From Glandiceps talaboti (taxonomy: Eukaryota > Hemichordata > Enteropneusta > Spengelidae): a stretch of DNA of 64,000 nt. Position numbers and translations under genes: made by a program. The stretch covers positions 21,168,342-21,232,341 of the forward strand of contig NC_135549.1 in assembly GCF_964340395.1 (NCBI RefSeq). The letters run 5' to 3'. Within the stretch, counting starts at the first letter, position 1, and each line of letters begins with the position of its first letter. Shown here one piece after another: positions 33,745 to 47,271 of this stretch. Below the pieces are notes generated by a model. That model was given only the letters and a program-made list of their open reading frames with translations, was not told where the DNA came from and did no database searches.

Positions 33745-35521
33745 CTATTTTGATGATTTCCCTGATTTAATAATTGTCAAAATAACGGTAAAGAAAAAAT
33801 AATAAAAAAAAGTATATAAAAAAAATACTTGCCTAAATGTACTTGCATCACAACTTTGCCTACAGAGTATTACAACTATATTTAGATAAATTGTATTTCT
33901 ACTATCATGAATTTTCCGACTCGACTTAGTGAACTTCAGAAAACTTAACGTAATTCACCAACACAGAGAATGTACACAAGCATTCCTACTACACTTTATA
34001 CCATGAGATACTTACAGAGAGAAAAGGCTTTGGAACAGTTGGTATATACCAAATAACAGGTAGACATTCTTGGTAGATAGCATTTCAATATTTTTTAAAC
34101 ATTTACTTTGGAAACACAAATGTTTATGTATGCTTCACAAGTGACTAAATGACAATACTGTTATTTAAGTGAGAGTAATACATAATGTTGAATTTTAAAA
34201 TATTTTTCTCAATCCACATAAGTTCTTGTTTCATTTCTGTATAATACTACTATGGAAAACAAGCTGTTGGCAAACTGGAATAGATAAAAAGTTTTCTTGC
34301 ATGTGGTATATCGCAGAAATGGGGGATACCATTGCCTTCGTGATGTGGTAGATTACACAAGTGGGTGGTAGCAGTACTTTGTCATGTGGATGTAATCACT
34401 TGAGGAAAACTTGCAATCAGAGATGCCACCCTACTTTATATACATCAATAGCTTATATCAGTATGTCACAAAAATCATATCAGTTTGCGTTTATCAATAG
34501 TTAATCTGCCATTGTTGTATCCAGTACATTGAATCAATAGTAGATGTTGATTCTTAACCTGTCAGCTGACTATATGGTAACGTCGCCATGCCAACTCTTT
34601 ACTTTGCTTGTAGTTGTAAACAAACAGAGAGATTCTTACATTCATTTATTCACTGAATTGTACTCTACATTTGAATTTGAAGACAATAGCCACAAAACAA
34701 TAATATATTGAGTAATAAACACTTCAGGTAACTGTATTATGTTCATAAAAAAGATCTTTTATTTGAAATAAAGTTATATCATTTCAAGCAAACAGATGGA
34801 TGTTCATATTTCTTCAACACCATCCCCAACCACTCCCACCCATATTGTTTACCTGTGATATCTATGCAATGCAATGCAAGGGATACCATTTACATACATT
34901 TTTTGTATTTCATATTACAACATGTATTACCCAAGTCTCCCACATTTGGGAGAGTTTTGTCTACATTTTACATGCACAGATTTTCACAAAGTATTGTAAA
35001 CGTTCCACCATGATTGTGATGAAAATCTGTAGCCGCATGGACGTGGGGAAATTCGTGAATAGAAAAATGGCAGTGATGGGTACTCTCTCAATGAATGGAT
35101 GTGAAAAATTACTGACAATCATTCCAGTATTGTATACAATGTCATGATAAGTCATCAAGGAAAAAAAATTCTGATCTTTTACAATAGAATAACCATTTGT
35201 CAACCATACAATGATGATGAGTTCATGATCCCTGCATGCTTTGTTGTCAAAGAGTTTGGCTAATAATAATTGTTGCGACTACTAAAATGTATCGGCTTTT
35301 ACAACACAGACAAGACTTTGAACTGAATGCTGGTACTGGTCCTCTATTGAGCCTAGCTCCCATAATTAAGTGATGTATTCGTTGCAATGTTTTGTATCAT
35401 AACTGCTGAATGTGTTTATAGTACAGTTAGTAGGTTTAAGCTGTGATATCTCCATATGATGTCAGCAACTGACAACACACCTCTCACTTTTATGCAAGTC
35501 ATTGAATAATTCACAATTATA
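33745..35521. other. Interval between convergent SELENOK and ACTR8
   Basis: AT-rich sequence without a recognised gene or repeat family. It probably includes untranslated 3' sequence of both neighbours. Short open frames near 34800-35200 occur on both strands and show no family features. Confidence 0.5.
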
Positions 35522-38500
35522 TCACCAAACAAATGGTGATCTTTCCCGAAGTACTTTCAGTCCATAATGTCTCCATTCTCTCTGTCGTATCCATAATTCC
35601 TGGGACGTGTCCAGACAGCACAAGACGGCACCACCTTTCCAACATGTCAGTCTTGGGTCTAAATCCTGGAAATGGAATTTTTATAGATTGAAATGGTATT
35701 TTTGGCGAAGATAGGGATATAAATGAATCTATAAATAAGCTACAGTGTATACTGTGTTCAGGTACTGAGGGAATACTATGATATTATATGAACCAAAGTA
35801 TGGATGAAGTTATACACATCAAAGCCTTTTGCGGTTATTTTGGTTTATAAGCTGTGATATCTCCATATTAATAGTTAGTCTGAAGTACTTCAAGTAGATC
35901 TCAAACTCTGCCTAAAACTAGGCATTTTTGTATTAAGAGTCCAGCAGCAACATCAAAGTGGCCATATGGATGCAGATCGGGTATTTATTTTTTATTTTTT
36001 ATTTATAAAACAATTTTATCATGGCTTCCTACTTGAAAAATCAATGTGAAACAAAATATGGTATGTTTGTAACTCAATAAATTACAAAATCATAATTAAT
36101 TTTTGTTATTGTACAGTATGTACAACAATCTTTTTACACATTCTTTAAAAGCTTTTTTGCAAGGTATTGAGTTACAAACACAGACTAAGTTAAGGTTGCT
36201 TCATATTGATTTTTCAAAGTAGGAAGTCATGATAAAATTTGATAAGCAGCTAATACTGGTGAACACTGGAGGATGTTGGCATATTCAGACAATCATGTAG
36301 TTTATGGTAGGATTGAATGGCATAACATAAAACTCAGTGTTCAGTTCTTAGAGCTGCATTCATAATACATAATGTATAATACTAAGCAGGAGTTTTGTCC
36401 GGGGTATTTTCTGTTTGGCCAAATTGATTAGAAAAATATTAGAGTTCTGTTCACAAAACAGTTCTATACGAAATATGGAGGATTCGTTGCTGTCAATGAT
36501 GCCTGTCGTGTGTTACTCGTAGAAAGTGATTTTACTTTGTCTGTTTTTGAGTTGTGGTTATAATGCCATATGCCAGTTTTTACCTGTAACCAAAAATGTA
36601 TATCCCATGCGAAGCATGGGTTATTTTCTAGTCTTTGAAAATATTCCAGCATATTTACATGAAGATCATTATTAACCTTTGACCTCACCTTTGACTTGCA
36701 CATAACTTCTACAGCCTCTATTTGAGTACGGAATTGTTGTGGCATTCCAGTCAACATTCTGTACTGAAGTGTTTCCTGGGTTCCTTGAAATAACAAACCT
36801 CCACCAACTACTAGAATAGTACTATACATTTTCTTCTTAGTTTCATCTGAAGCTGTAAGATGGACACAGAGTGTTTCAAAAGATAAAACATGTACTTTAT
36901 TTCAAGTTCAAAGTTGGTATGTTGTATGCTTTTGAATTTTACTGCCACAAACAGAATGAAATCAACACTGTGTTCAGGGTCTACACGCAGTCAGATACAG
37001 TCTGATAATACATTCTTTTGGCTGAAAAATTATGGGTTTTTTTTTTGTCTTTTTTGAAACTTCACCCCTTCCAGGAAAGTATCGATTACTGAAAACAGCA
37101 AATTCAAATTACATTGTATGATAATTCAATTCAGATGACAATCACCACTACCACTATCACCACCTAACTATAACAACAGTTTTGTTAGATTTAAAGCAAA
37201 CATCATATACATACTGGTAGTATCGGTTACTTACAACAACAGCTTATACTGTGTAGAATGGCTTCATCCAATCCTGGTAATCTGTCCTGAAAGTCAGCTG
37301 TAGCCATTCGTTTGGACATACTCAAAAGTTGTGGTTCTGGTTCATCTGCCTCCCTTTCTTCTGTCAGTTTCTCTGCTGCCTTTGACTTATCATCAACATT
37401 CCCACCTCCACCACTATCTTGATTTTGATTAGCGCCCTCAGTGTTGGCACCTACTTTAGGTTTGCTAGTCTGTAGGTAAAATACAACATTTAAATTGAGT
37501 AAACACCACACATAGTTCTTTTCTTTATCAATTAAGAAGTCTAGTGGTGTTTTCGATACAGCTGAGGATCAACAGCGCCCTCTTGTGACAATGTAGACAT
37601 GATTAGATTATGAGAGAAATTGATGATAAGTTACGGAATATTTGTTATGAAAACTGACAGCAGGGTTCTCCTCATGTTGGTGAGTGCTGACCAGCACTCT
37701 GAAAACATGTCTATAACAATAAAGTCAATCAGTTCTACTGTGCTAATGTCTATGCATGTCTTCTAGAACATTACAATTGTCTTCTGGAATTGTTGGAACA
37801 GTCGATTGTATAGTAGGGATTTCCTGAATATTTTTTGATTATCATCATAAATTACGTTTATGGTTTATATCATGACACCTGGTTTGAGTTCAGTCAATTG
37901 CAAGTGGTGGTTAACTGTGCTTCAGTAAGTAGAATACTGTGATTATTTTTTAAATAGTCAGCAAATTATTACACCCAAATATGCATAAACTCAGCTAGTG
38001 TCTCTTTAGTGAAATTATCTCTTTGAACCAAATATAAGTTTTCGACTTCTGCAAAAGATAAGTGATGGTTAAAATGTGCTTCGTGAAGTACAACATTAAA
38101 AGAAAATCTTAATATGCAGTGCGGCAATAGTGACATCCCCCCCCCCCCCAACATATACTTAGCTTATACCTGTCTCAGTTCTCTCCTGCCACCAGAGCAA
38201 AGGGTGCTGTCTACATCAAAGCAAAAACGTACCTCTACCTGTCACTAGGGGGTGCTATCTATACAAAAGTAAAACAACATACCTCTCTGCTTTGTGTCTG
38301 TAAAAGATAGGTCTCGTCGTGTGGATCTTCTGGGTTACCTTGGTTTCTTTGCTGTGTGTTAATTAAGAATTTGCCAGCTAGACCAAATGTCTGGGGATAA
38401 AATATAGCCATTGGTGCTTGTAGGCCCTCATCTCCTAGCTTGATCTGGTAAAGTACTGTAGGTTTATGTGGTTGTCTAATATGAAACTCATGTAACTGAG

Positions 38501-41500
38501 CTCCACATATATCCTGTCAACAAAACAAACGAAAATGGTAATTTCTGTGAATCATGACCTGTGGAGCTCTGTACTATAAAGTGATCATATTTTCTAAAAA
38601 TTGGGTGAAATTGTAAATATTTATGTATTTATTTATTGCAGCGTACCCATAAAATGGTTTTTCAAGCAATTGTGATTAAATACATAGATGCAAAATAGAT
38701 CCAGATAAGATTGTAAATAAATTGCACCCCCGCCCCCTCTCCCAAAACCAAATTAAGTTTTAAATAGTACCATCATGACTATCGCTTCCCCTGGCTGCCT
38801 TTTTGGGCCTATTTCCTACCATTACCACTTATCTTATCAACTGTTCATCAACTTTGCACAGCTATAAATCCCAGAACACACTAACAGGCTAACACATTAC
38901 TCTGTCAAGTAAACCTCTACTGATCAGACTAATGGCTATAGGCAGATACTCCTTCTATTAGTCTGATATGTAAAATGTTATATCCACTGACAAGAAATGA
39001 TAGTTATGATGGTAATACTTACAAGTTTTATTTGAAATATAGAGTTAAACAAAAAAATACACTAGAAATCCAGGAAATTATGGAAAAAAAGCTGTTTATT
39101 CTTCCTGGTCCCTATGCCACAGGTCAGCTTTCTCCCTTCTCAATATCGATCAGACATCTTTGACAATATTTGTAATTAAAAGACTTCAACAAATGACTAA
39201 TGAACATCAAACGTTTAACAAATTATGGCTATGTCTAAATAACGACTTACTTGTTCTAAATGACAGAAACTTTCTTTCAATTCCTGCATAAGTATGGCAT
39301 CCATTCTACCGGCAAGATCACACTCCTTATATGGAAAGTAGACTCTACTGAGAAGCCATGCAAAACAACGACTGATGTCACTTCCTCCATACGACAGACG
39401 TATTCTAAAAAAAGAAAATCATGAAATTATTCAGTCTATGATAAAAATTACTTTCCAGTGGCTTTACTGTAAGTCCATTGCAATGCATTTCTTTTCATAA
39501 CCTTCTCATAGCCTTCTTATTGTTAACACTAGACACCATACACTTGTCAGAAAAAAACCAAAAGATTTTTTTACTATGGTCACTAGGAGTGCTGTTTCAA
39601 AATACAACAGGAAAGTTGTCACTTTATGTCTGTCATAGGATCTAAGACTGGACTGACCCAAAACTAAATCCAAATTATATTAGTGTGCCTTAAAATATGA
39701 CCATATCTTATCGTTCAATGTCCTAAAAGTAGCTTGGCGTAATGAATTTGAATGTTGGTAGTCAGGATGTAAAACAACTGTTATTAGTTGGAGACACCAT
39801 CTAGTGCATAAACTGAAAGCATTTAGTATTTATTTATGCTAAACATATTGAATGAATCCGGTTATGGACCTCAGATTATTATACATTGTATGTAAAAGGC
39901 ATGCATATCAAGTGTTTCTCAAAAACAAATTATTTTTCCCTCAGAATTGCTGGTTGACAAAAATGTTGTTTACTTATGAATTAGAGTAATATTTCTACGC
40001 AATTTCCATGCTGTTTGGGTGAAAAATGATTTCAACATTTTCAACAAATAAAAGGAATAGTTTGAATTCCCAAGGATAAGAAAGGATGATTCCATCCACA
40101 TAAACCTACCTAGTATTTCTATGTGAAAGTCCATCTTCAACACATGATATACTGGTTTTTTGGTCCCCAACATCAACTACACAAGCACTTTGCAGTCCTG
40201 CACCAAATGTTGCACATACAGATTCCTAAAAAAAAAAATACAAACACATATTTATCAATGGTTTTTACGATAGAAGAAATCTTATTTCAAAAAAATTCTG
40301 ATGCCTTGAAGTTTTCTACTAAACTATCTGGTTTTCCTGAAATGTTCAACAAAGAAGAACTGAGTCTGATAAACAATTAATCCTCCTTCCATCTAACTAC
40401 ATTGGCCGAAATTGAAAACTGTTTCAGATAGCAGTAGTAAGTAGTGCTATGAATACAAAGCCAGTATGTAGTGAGGAAAAATAGCTCTTTAGCTGACACT
40501 TCACTGTATTTTAGTGCCATGCACTTACTACAGTGAAAATTCTCCCATTGCTCAATTTGATGACATTTTTAGAAATACTTGTATTTATTGATACAAAATA
40601 GATTACATTAAAATTTAATTGATTTTCGTAGGATTAGAACTAAACTGTCTCAGCCACCCCCCCACCCCAGTGAAAAAAAAATTTCATCCTACATTGAACG
40701 ATTGATCTTACCCTGCTAAGTGCTAAATCCCTTCAGTGTAAAATGTCTCTCATGAATATTAATTTTTCAAGCATAAATAATCATTTCTGCTGACTCTGCT
40801 TAGCCCATAGCAAAGATACTCTATAAAGGCAAAAGATCAACTTGATACTTCTCTGAAATTACAAGTAATTGTAGGTGATGTAAAATCATAAAACCACTCT
40901 CCAGAAACCATAGTTTATGAAAATGTCTCTATTTCCTGGAGTGGTGTTCCCTTTTTAAGTATTATATAGTTGTGATGTACCTGTATAACTATAGCAGCAC
41001 CAAATCCAAGTCTGTTTAGTAGTAAACTCATCAGTTCTTTGACATGTGGTCTGTGATAGATATCAGGAATGAGTAGAACTGCTCTGTAATGCTGTCAATA
41101 AATCACAATGTATAGATTGACATGTGGTCTGTGAAAAATATCAGGAATAAGTAGAACTGATATATTTACTTTTCAAGTATTGATCAGAGAGTATGAATCT
41201 CATATATTTTCAAATTTTACTAAATCCCCCCACCCCCACTCTGCATCTCCATAGCAATACACTGATGACTCAAATTGTTACAAGCAATATGCATAAATCG
41301 ACAGGAGCGTGCTCATACATTGACAAATTAACAGTTCTTTGTTATGAGCTGTTGCTTCACAACTCCCAATTGTTTATTCCTCAAGTGTAAAACATCCCTC
41401 ATGAATATTCATTGTTCAACCATGAATAATAATTTCTGCTGACTCCCATGATGCAATGGCCCATAGTAAAGATTGGTATTTCTCTGAAACTGCAGGTAAT

Positions 41501-42552
41501 TATAGTTGATGTAAAAATCATGAGATGACTTTCAAGAACTCAAGTTTATGAAAATGCCTTTATTTTCCTGGCGTGGCATTATATACCAACTCACCCTCAA
41601 ATCTTTGACTGGTATTTCTAAATGTTTCTCCAATGCTGTACTCCATATGACAAATAGATCTTCCATGACTGCAGTAAGGGAACCTCCTATACCTTGGTGT
41701 ACATTCAACATACCACAACGGTACGGTCGATGGAAATTGTAACAATCTTCTGCACTTATGTACAATGCCTAGTAGAAGGGAATCAAACCAAACGTACATG
41801 TATTCAGAGAATTGGGTATTTATTTTGGAATTTTAATTTATAAAACAACTTTGCTATATGTTTAGCTACTTGAAAAAACAATGTGGAATAACATACACAA
41901 AGTCCATGTACTGCCTTCCAATTGTTTAGATTACTAGACAGCTGAAATGATGACTGCTACCTTTAAAGTTCAGCTCTAATAATTCTAGTCTCCAATAAAT
42001 ATTTTTTTAAAAACTGTACAATAAAGAGGTAGTGTTCCACAGAGTAGTGTTGTAATGACCTGGTCAGACCATATATATTACAGTCTACTATACTACATAC
42101 AGTATACATTACTCACCTCTTCACCAACAACGCATTCTGGTAGATGTTGAGTATCTGTCCATTTCAGACCAGAGTTATCATCTAGTCTTTGTGGGATAAC
42201 TGTAGCATTGTATGCAGACACCTACATGTATAACATTGAATCAATGTACAATGTCGATGAGTAGGAATGTTGTAAAGAATCATGTATTCAAACTTGATAG
42301 ACCTGCCTTATGGCAAAATGTTTCGACTCACAACAAATACTTAGATGACAAAACCTACATGTAAACATATAAGAATTTATTGATATTGTTTGCTATTTTT
42401 CATATTAATATGTAATATCAGAATATTGTTGCTGATGCCATTCTTGAGATTTGATTTTATCATTTTATATTCATATCTAACACTATACTGTTCACTGCTG
42501 AAAATCAAACATTGTCAAGCATCAATCTAATCAATCAAACACCAATCAATCT

Positions 42553-42593
<41 letters not shown>

Positions 42594-42620
42594 CCAATCA
42601 ACCATTCAATCAACCATTCG

Positions 42621-42683
<63 letters not shown>

Positions 42684-42775
42684 CATCAATCAATCGATCA
42701 ATCAATCAATTGATCAATCAACCAACCAATCAATCAATCCATCATTCAATCAATCGATCAATCGATCGATCAATT

Positions 42776-42814
<39 letters not shown>

Positions 42815-43914
42815 TACCTGTTCTGGAGGAGTTGGCAGTCTTCTTTGTCCTGCCGATGTCACTCTTCCCCATATTGCCTGTTCTATTTTCCTTAATCCAT
42901 CTTCCATATTACGTTCACATGCCATATGCTTCAATTGTGAAAGAAAAAGACATCCAAAATAAAAGTTATAACATGTCTCATTTCAGAATAATGCTCAGTG
43001 CTCATACTTAGTATACGTACATGTGTATATTCAAATGACCTCTGGCTTGTACATTAAATTCTAGTCTATGGTAAATTGATTAAAACTCACATAATTGTTC
43101 TCTCTCTGTAGTAAGGATGGGAATATACTCAAGGTAACTAATTGGATGATTCACTTGGTTATACCATGGAAGTAGAACTACTTCTACTTCCATGGTTATA
43201 CTTAACATTCTATTCAATGAATATTCATGACCCATAAGAGCCTCTTAGTTACACTCAGTGAAAACAAAAACATTTCTACTGACTTCCAAGGCAATGTGGC
43301 CCACAGCAAAGATCCCCCAAACTGGTGACAAATTCAACTTGATGTTTCTCTCAAACTGCATTATACATGTAGATGATGTAACACCATAATATTTAGGTAT
43401 CTAGACTATAAGCAAGTGCTACTGAAGGCAGAAATAAATGTGACTTACATTTGTTTCATATCTTAGTATAGTATAGTCTTCTTGTACATGTTGTCCTGTT
43501 GTTTTATGTCTTCTGGCAATCACATGTGGAATGACCACAGGGACGGTATCGGAAGCTCTGCCTAGTCGTAGATAAGCTGACCCAGGATGTATTACAACTA
43601 TAGCTGTTGTTTGTATTGGCTGGGGTAAGGAAAATTGTGACTTTTGAAATAAAATTTAAGGTTAAGGTTTGATTGACGTATACAGCAAATCTACATTTTT
43701 GCTTGCATTTCATTAAAATTTCAATTTCATTTTGATCAATAAAATAGTTGATTTTTCATATTTTGTTTTTTGTGAATTTTCAAACTTCACTGATTCAGAA
43801 GAAGTAATAAAATGATTATATGGTTTGCGTTTTTAATCAATATTACAACCACCACCACCACCACCACCACCACCACCACCACCACCACCACCATTAATCA
43901 TCATCATCATCGTT

Positions 43915-43947
<33 letters not shown>

Positions 43948-44445
43948 TGATCTAGTCCTGCTTGCAGACGGTGGACGACTTACTCCATATGCAAGCAGGA
44001 CTACATCTGATTAAACAGGTTCATAAATTGGGTTATACACGTTTGATTTATGGGAATGTCTACACCCTTTGATGACTGTTGAAGATTAAATCACACCCGG
44101 TCAACTTTTAGTGGTTAGTTCGATAAAATATTATGAAGAACGTGTGCTAAGAAATCTAACACTTAGTAAACATTTACAGTAACACTTTTTTACACTAGCA
44201 TTTATATTGAACTAATGAAAATGAATGTTTAAATTTTGATTCACTTCGAACAGAAAAATACATATTGTTCGTTACATACATGTACTGTACTTGCAGACGA
44301 GGTTAGTGAGTCAGACTCATTTGTACAGTACACCTTGGAGTGCAAGAGTACACGAATGACTTACTTCGGGTGCAGGTTCTGGCATCGGTGGCTGTATAAC
44401 AGGTCTAGGTTTATCTTTCTTTGGAGTAGGTCCAACAGGAGCCAT
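35522..44445 (-). CDS. ACTR8: Actin-related protein 8, INO80 complex subunit (598 aa, 12 exons)
   Basis: Minus-strand exons: 44445-44365, 43619-43449, 42928-42818, 42221-42117, 41768-41595, 41091-40981, 40225-40110, 39404-39251, 38513-38283, 37469-37235, 36852-36689 and 35665-35522. All phases agree. ARP8 is a nuclear actin-fold subunit of the INO80 nucleosome-remodelling complex and binds linker DNA. Seen: 'IVVIHPGSAYLRLGRASDT' and 'PHVIARRHK' (first actin subdomain), 'EDCYNFHRPYRCGMLNVH', 'AVLLIPDIYHRPHVKEL', 'ESVCATFGAGLQSACVVDVG' (nucleotide-fold strands), 'YGGSDISRCFAWLL', 'STILVVGGGLLFQGTQETLQ' and the C-terminal 'WKGGAVLSCLDTSQELWI' followed by SPFVW, the exact family ending. A low-complexity acidic/Gly insert in exon 10 (TEGANQNQDSGGGGNVDD) replaces the variable ARP8-specific insertion. 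Human ACTR8 is 624 aa, so the model is complete. It lies head to head with the VWA-Cache gene. Confidence 0.97.
35979..36245. mobile_element. Foldback element in the last ACTR8 intron
   Basis: Arms around 36010-36072 and 36163-36240 are reverse complements ('TTTTATCATGGCTTCCTACT' against 'AGTAGGAAGTCATGATAAAA', and TTTGTAACTCAAT against ATTGAGTTACAAA). A truncated relative of the left part lies at about 41812-41900. Confidence 0.75.
40401..40716 (+). repeat. 'TTGGCCGAAATTGAAAA' family, copy 2
   Basis: It matches 25897-26205 over its length, with a short extra block (about 40485-40535). It lies in an ACTR8 intron, on the opposite strand to the gene. Confidence 0.78.
40737..40955 (-). repeat. 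Dispersed ~220-bp repeat family, copy c
   Basis: A full-length copy from 'ATGAATATTAATTTTTCAAG' to 'ATTTCCTGGAGTGGTGTTCC', directly downstream of the preceding repeat, 25 bp from ACTR8 exon 6. Confidence 0.8.
41386..41583 (-). repeat. Dispersed ~220-bp repeat family, copy d
   Basis: A full-length copy. Its end abuts ACTR8 exon 5 (41595), so the repeat supplies sequence immediately downstream of that exon's donor. Confidence 0.8.
42527..42816. repeat. ATCA microsatellite touching an ACTR8 splice donor
   Basis: About 290 bp of ATCA with occasional ACCA/ATCG/ATTC variants. It ends one base from the donor of ACTR8 exon 3 (42817). The translated frame is pure Ile-Asn-Gln repeat and is not a gene. 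Confidence 0.95.
43206..43400 (-). repeat. Dispersed ~220-bp repeat family, copy e
   Basis: A partial copy in ACTR8 intron 2, retaining 'CATTATACATGTAGATGATGTA'-like and 'GAATATTCATGACCC' segments. The end carrying the CTCCAGGAAATAAAGG motif is missing. Confidence 0.6.
43849..43947. repeat. CCA and ATC trinucleotide repeats
   Basis: About 14 CCA units followed by about 14 ATC units in ACTR8 intron 1. Immediately after (43953-44004) is a short element with inverted ends (CTAGTCCTGCTTGCA ... TGCAAGCAGGACTA). A similar one lies at 45222-45295. Confidence 0.9.
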
Positions 44446-44778
44446 AGCACTATATCTTAAAGTTGCAAGTTCGGAAAACACACTTCAGGGACGATTTGTT
44501 TGCTCTGTACGATCATCACCCGAATTGTTATGCTGCGCCGGATAGCACATGTGTTGTTGTATCGTGACGTCATGGATTTATGCGTATCTCATTCCCGGAT
44601 TTTTTTGTATACCTCATTCCCAATAATCCACTTTGCTATAGTATACGTATTTTAGTTAAAATATAAGTTAAAATTGGTATATATCTGTTAAAACTCTATA
44701 ACATATGCAAAAGTGTGTATACACATACGCAGTAAAAGACTATTGTCAAAAACAATTGCGTACGAGGTTATTTTGAAA
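44446..44778. promoter_or_regulatory. Head-to-head promoter of ACTR8 and the VWA-Cache gene
   Basis: 333 bp lie between start codons. It contains a perfect palindromic CRE (TGACGTCA, 44565-44572) and nearby CpGs (CTGCGCCGG). The site is roughly central between the two genes, so it could serve both. Confidence 0.65.
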
Positions 44779-47149
44779 ATGGTCGGCAAGTCGACCAGGA
44801 AGTGGATGGCTATCGGAGTCTTCTCCGTGATTTTGACGATATCTCTCCTTCCCGTCACTGCTAGCAACACGCTGCAAGAATATTTACAAAGTAAGGAAAA
44901 CGAAATATCTCGACTTGTCAGCCGAGCGACTGGTCTGTTTAGAAATCGATGTGTCGAAGACTGCACGACCACCAGGTAAGTAAAAGTGACAGCTCTCTCC
45001 ACCAGATGATTCATACCATTGTGACTGATTGATGATTGACTAGTAGATTTGGTCGCAATATTTGAATAAGGAAATATTTTGGTCGAAGTCTGTAAATGAT
45101 CATCCATGTCAAATGCAAAGTAAGAAAACAATACTTATTGACTTTTAATTACTTGTAAGTTAATTAAACCATGGTACATCCATGATTAAACATAGGTGAT
45201 ATAAATCATATGCATGCATAGTTCTGCTTGCAGTCGATGCACGCGTGTGCAGAGGAGGAAGGGACCACTTACTCCGTGTGCAAGCAGGACGAGTACATGC
45301 AATGCTCTGCGGTTACAATGCATTGTAGATGCCATTTCACCATTTTGGTATTTATGTAACAGTACTGATGCAAATTACATGTATTGTATTGATGCAAGGT
45401 CGTAATATCATGAATATATTATTATTAACAAACTGTTGTCTTACATAGTGCAATTACTTTAGACTTTAATAGTTATTCATATTCAAATTGGACATATTTT
45501 ATAGACCCAGAAAACTTATGGTAAAAGATCAAACTATCAAATTAATTTTTTACAGTTTGTAGAAATGAAGTCAACATTTTTGCTTGAAAATGATAACATA
45601 TAAAGTTGATAGTCAGAAGATATGGAAAATTTTGTTGACTCTGACCCATTTACTACCAAAAAGTGAAATAAATAAATAACATAACTAAAAGATGTATATT
45701 TCAATTTCTGTATCAAGTAGTTGTCAGGTGTGTTTATTTTGTTATTTGAACAAAATTGGCTAAATTATATTTATTGTGTATAATGCTATCAATCCAAAAT
45801 AAAGTTAAGTAGGTGAAAAAAAAAGTTATAAATAGTGAATATTTTTATGCAAAATATGTTTACAGGAAATTGGTTTGAACTTCTTAGGCTGAATAGTTTT
45901 CAAAATTAACTTGAAACATTCCTGAATGAAAATCAAAATTTTGCTTTCAAAATGTAGTTTGGACTGTGATTAATTTTTTGACTTTACAAACCCTGATATT
46001 TTGTTTGTTTATTCCAACATATACTTCCTTTGATTTTGCAGAAATGAATTTTCCTGTGCAACCAACGATATATCAGCAACATCAGAGAGTAGCACATCAT
46101 TTTGTTCTACGACTCATGGGGGCGCTGTACTTACAAGCCAAGGTTGTCAACTATGTACAAACAGGTACTTGTACTCAGATGATATGTTGTCATATACTTG
46201 ACTTCACATTTTCATATATCTGTAGATTGTCCTTACTACAGAGATAATGGACATATGGGCAGTCCATGTGTAATTTATACTATTGAAGTTTACAAACTCA
46301 TGGTGGTGCAACAGAATGAAAGTTCATGTATTGCTAATAATAGTAATCGGTGTGCGGCAAGTGTGTGAACAGATGAAGTCAAAAACTGCTGTGCTGATGG
46401 CCAAGATTCATGTATGCCGTAAAGATTCAGAAAGCATAATAGTGTCTATAATGATATTAACTTAAGTGAAGCAATTGTTGAGGACAAAATGATTGAGTTG
46501 GTGAATATGCAAATAAGGATTTATGCTCCAAAGAAGACTCTGTAAATTGTCGTGTTGGTATTTGACCTCAGTTACCTGTAATAAAACTGATGTTTTATTT
46601 ATGAAGACCCCCCCCCAAAAAAAAAGAAAAAAAAGAAAAGAAAAAAACTAGCCCAAAACAACAACAACAACCCCCCCAAAAATGAATTTATTTTGGTACC
46701 TACTAATCTTGTTTTTATCCATAAATCATAAACATGTGATAAAGTATTGCATTTCAAATTTTACATGTAACAAGATATTTGTAAGGTCTAGGTATACTAT
46801 ACACTAAAATTTCACCTTTCTAATATTTTAGAAAATTGAATTCAGGGTTTTCTACTGTGCGTACTCCAAGTCAAGAGGACACATGTACTGATAATGTTAT
46901 AGTAGACAGATGTTGGTCCAGGGGTAAGTTAACATATTACATCATTGTCTTCTTTATACAACATTATAATTTCATCCTTAGATGGTAATATGAAGACATC
47001 CATAACACTATTATAATAGCTTTCTTGTGTCTTTGAGAAAAAATTAGTAGGAAAGGGTAAAAGTGAAGGCATTTTCCCATCAAAACTTTAATGTAGTGAC
47101 CAAAGGGGAAGCTAAAGAGATAGACACTGTCTGTCTGTCTATCTATCTA

Positions 47150-47206
<57 letters not shown>

Positions 47207-47237
47207 GTCTGTCTGTCTGTCTCTCTGTCTCTCTGTC

Positions 47238-47271
<34 letters not shown>

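Noticed and set aside
34800-35203. Overlapping frames on both strands between SELENOK and ACTR8
   Set aside because: They are mirror shadows of each other with no start context, domain or splice support.
42512-42895. 127-codon Ile-Asn-Gln repeat frame
   Set aside because: It is the ATCA microsatellite plus antisense ACTR8 exon 3.
44688-45131. 147-codon minus-strand frame
   Set aside because: It overlaps exon 1 of the VWA-Cache gene on the other strand and has no recognisable features.
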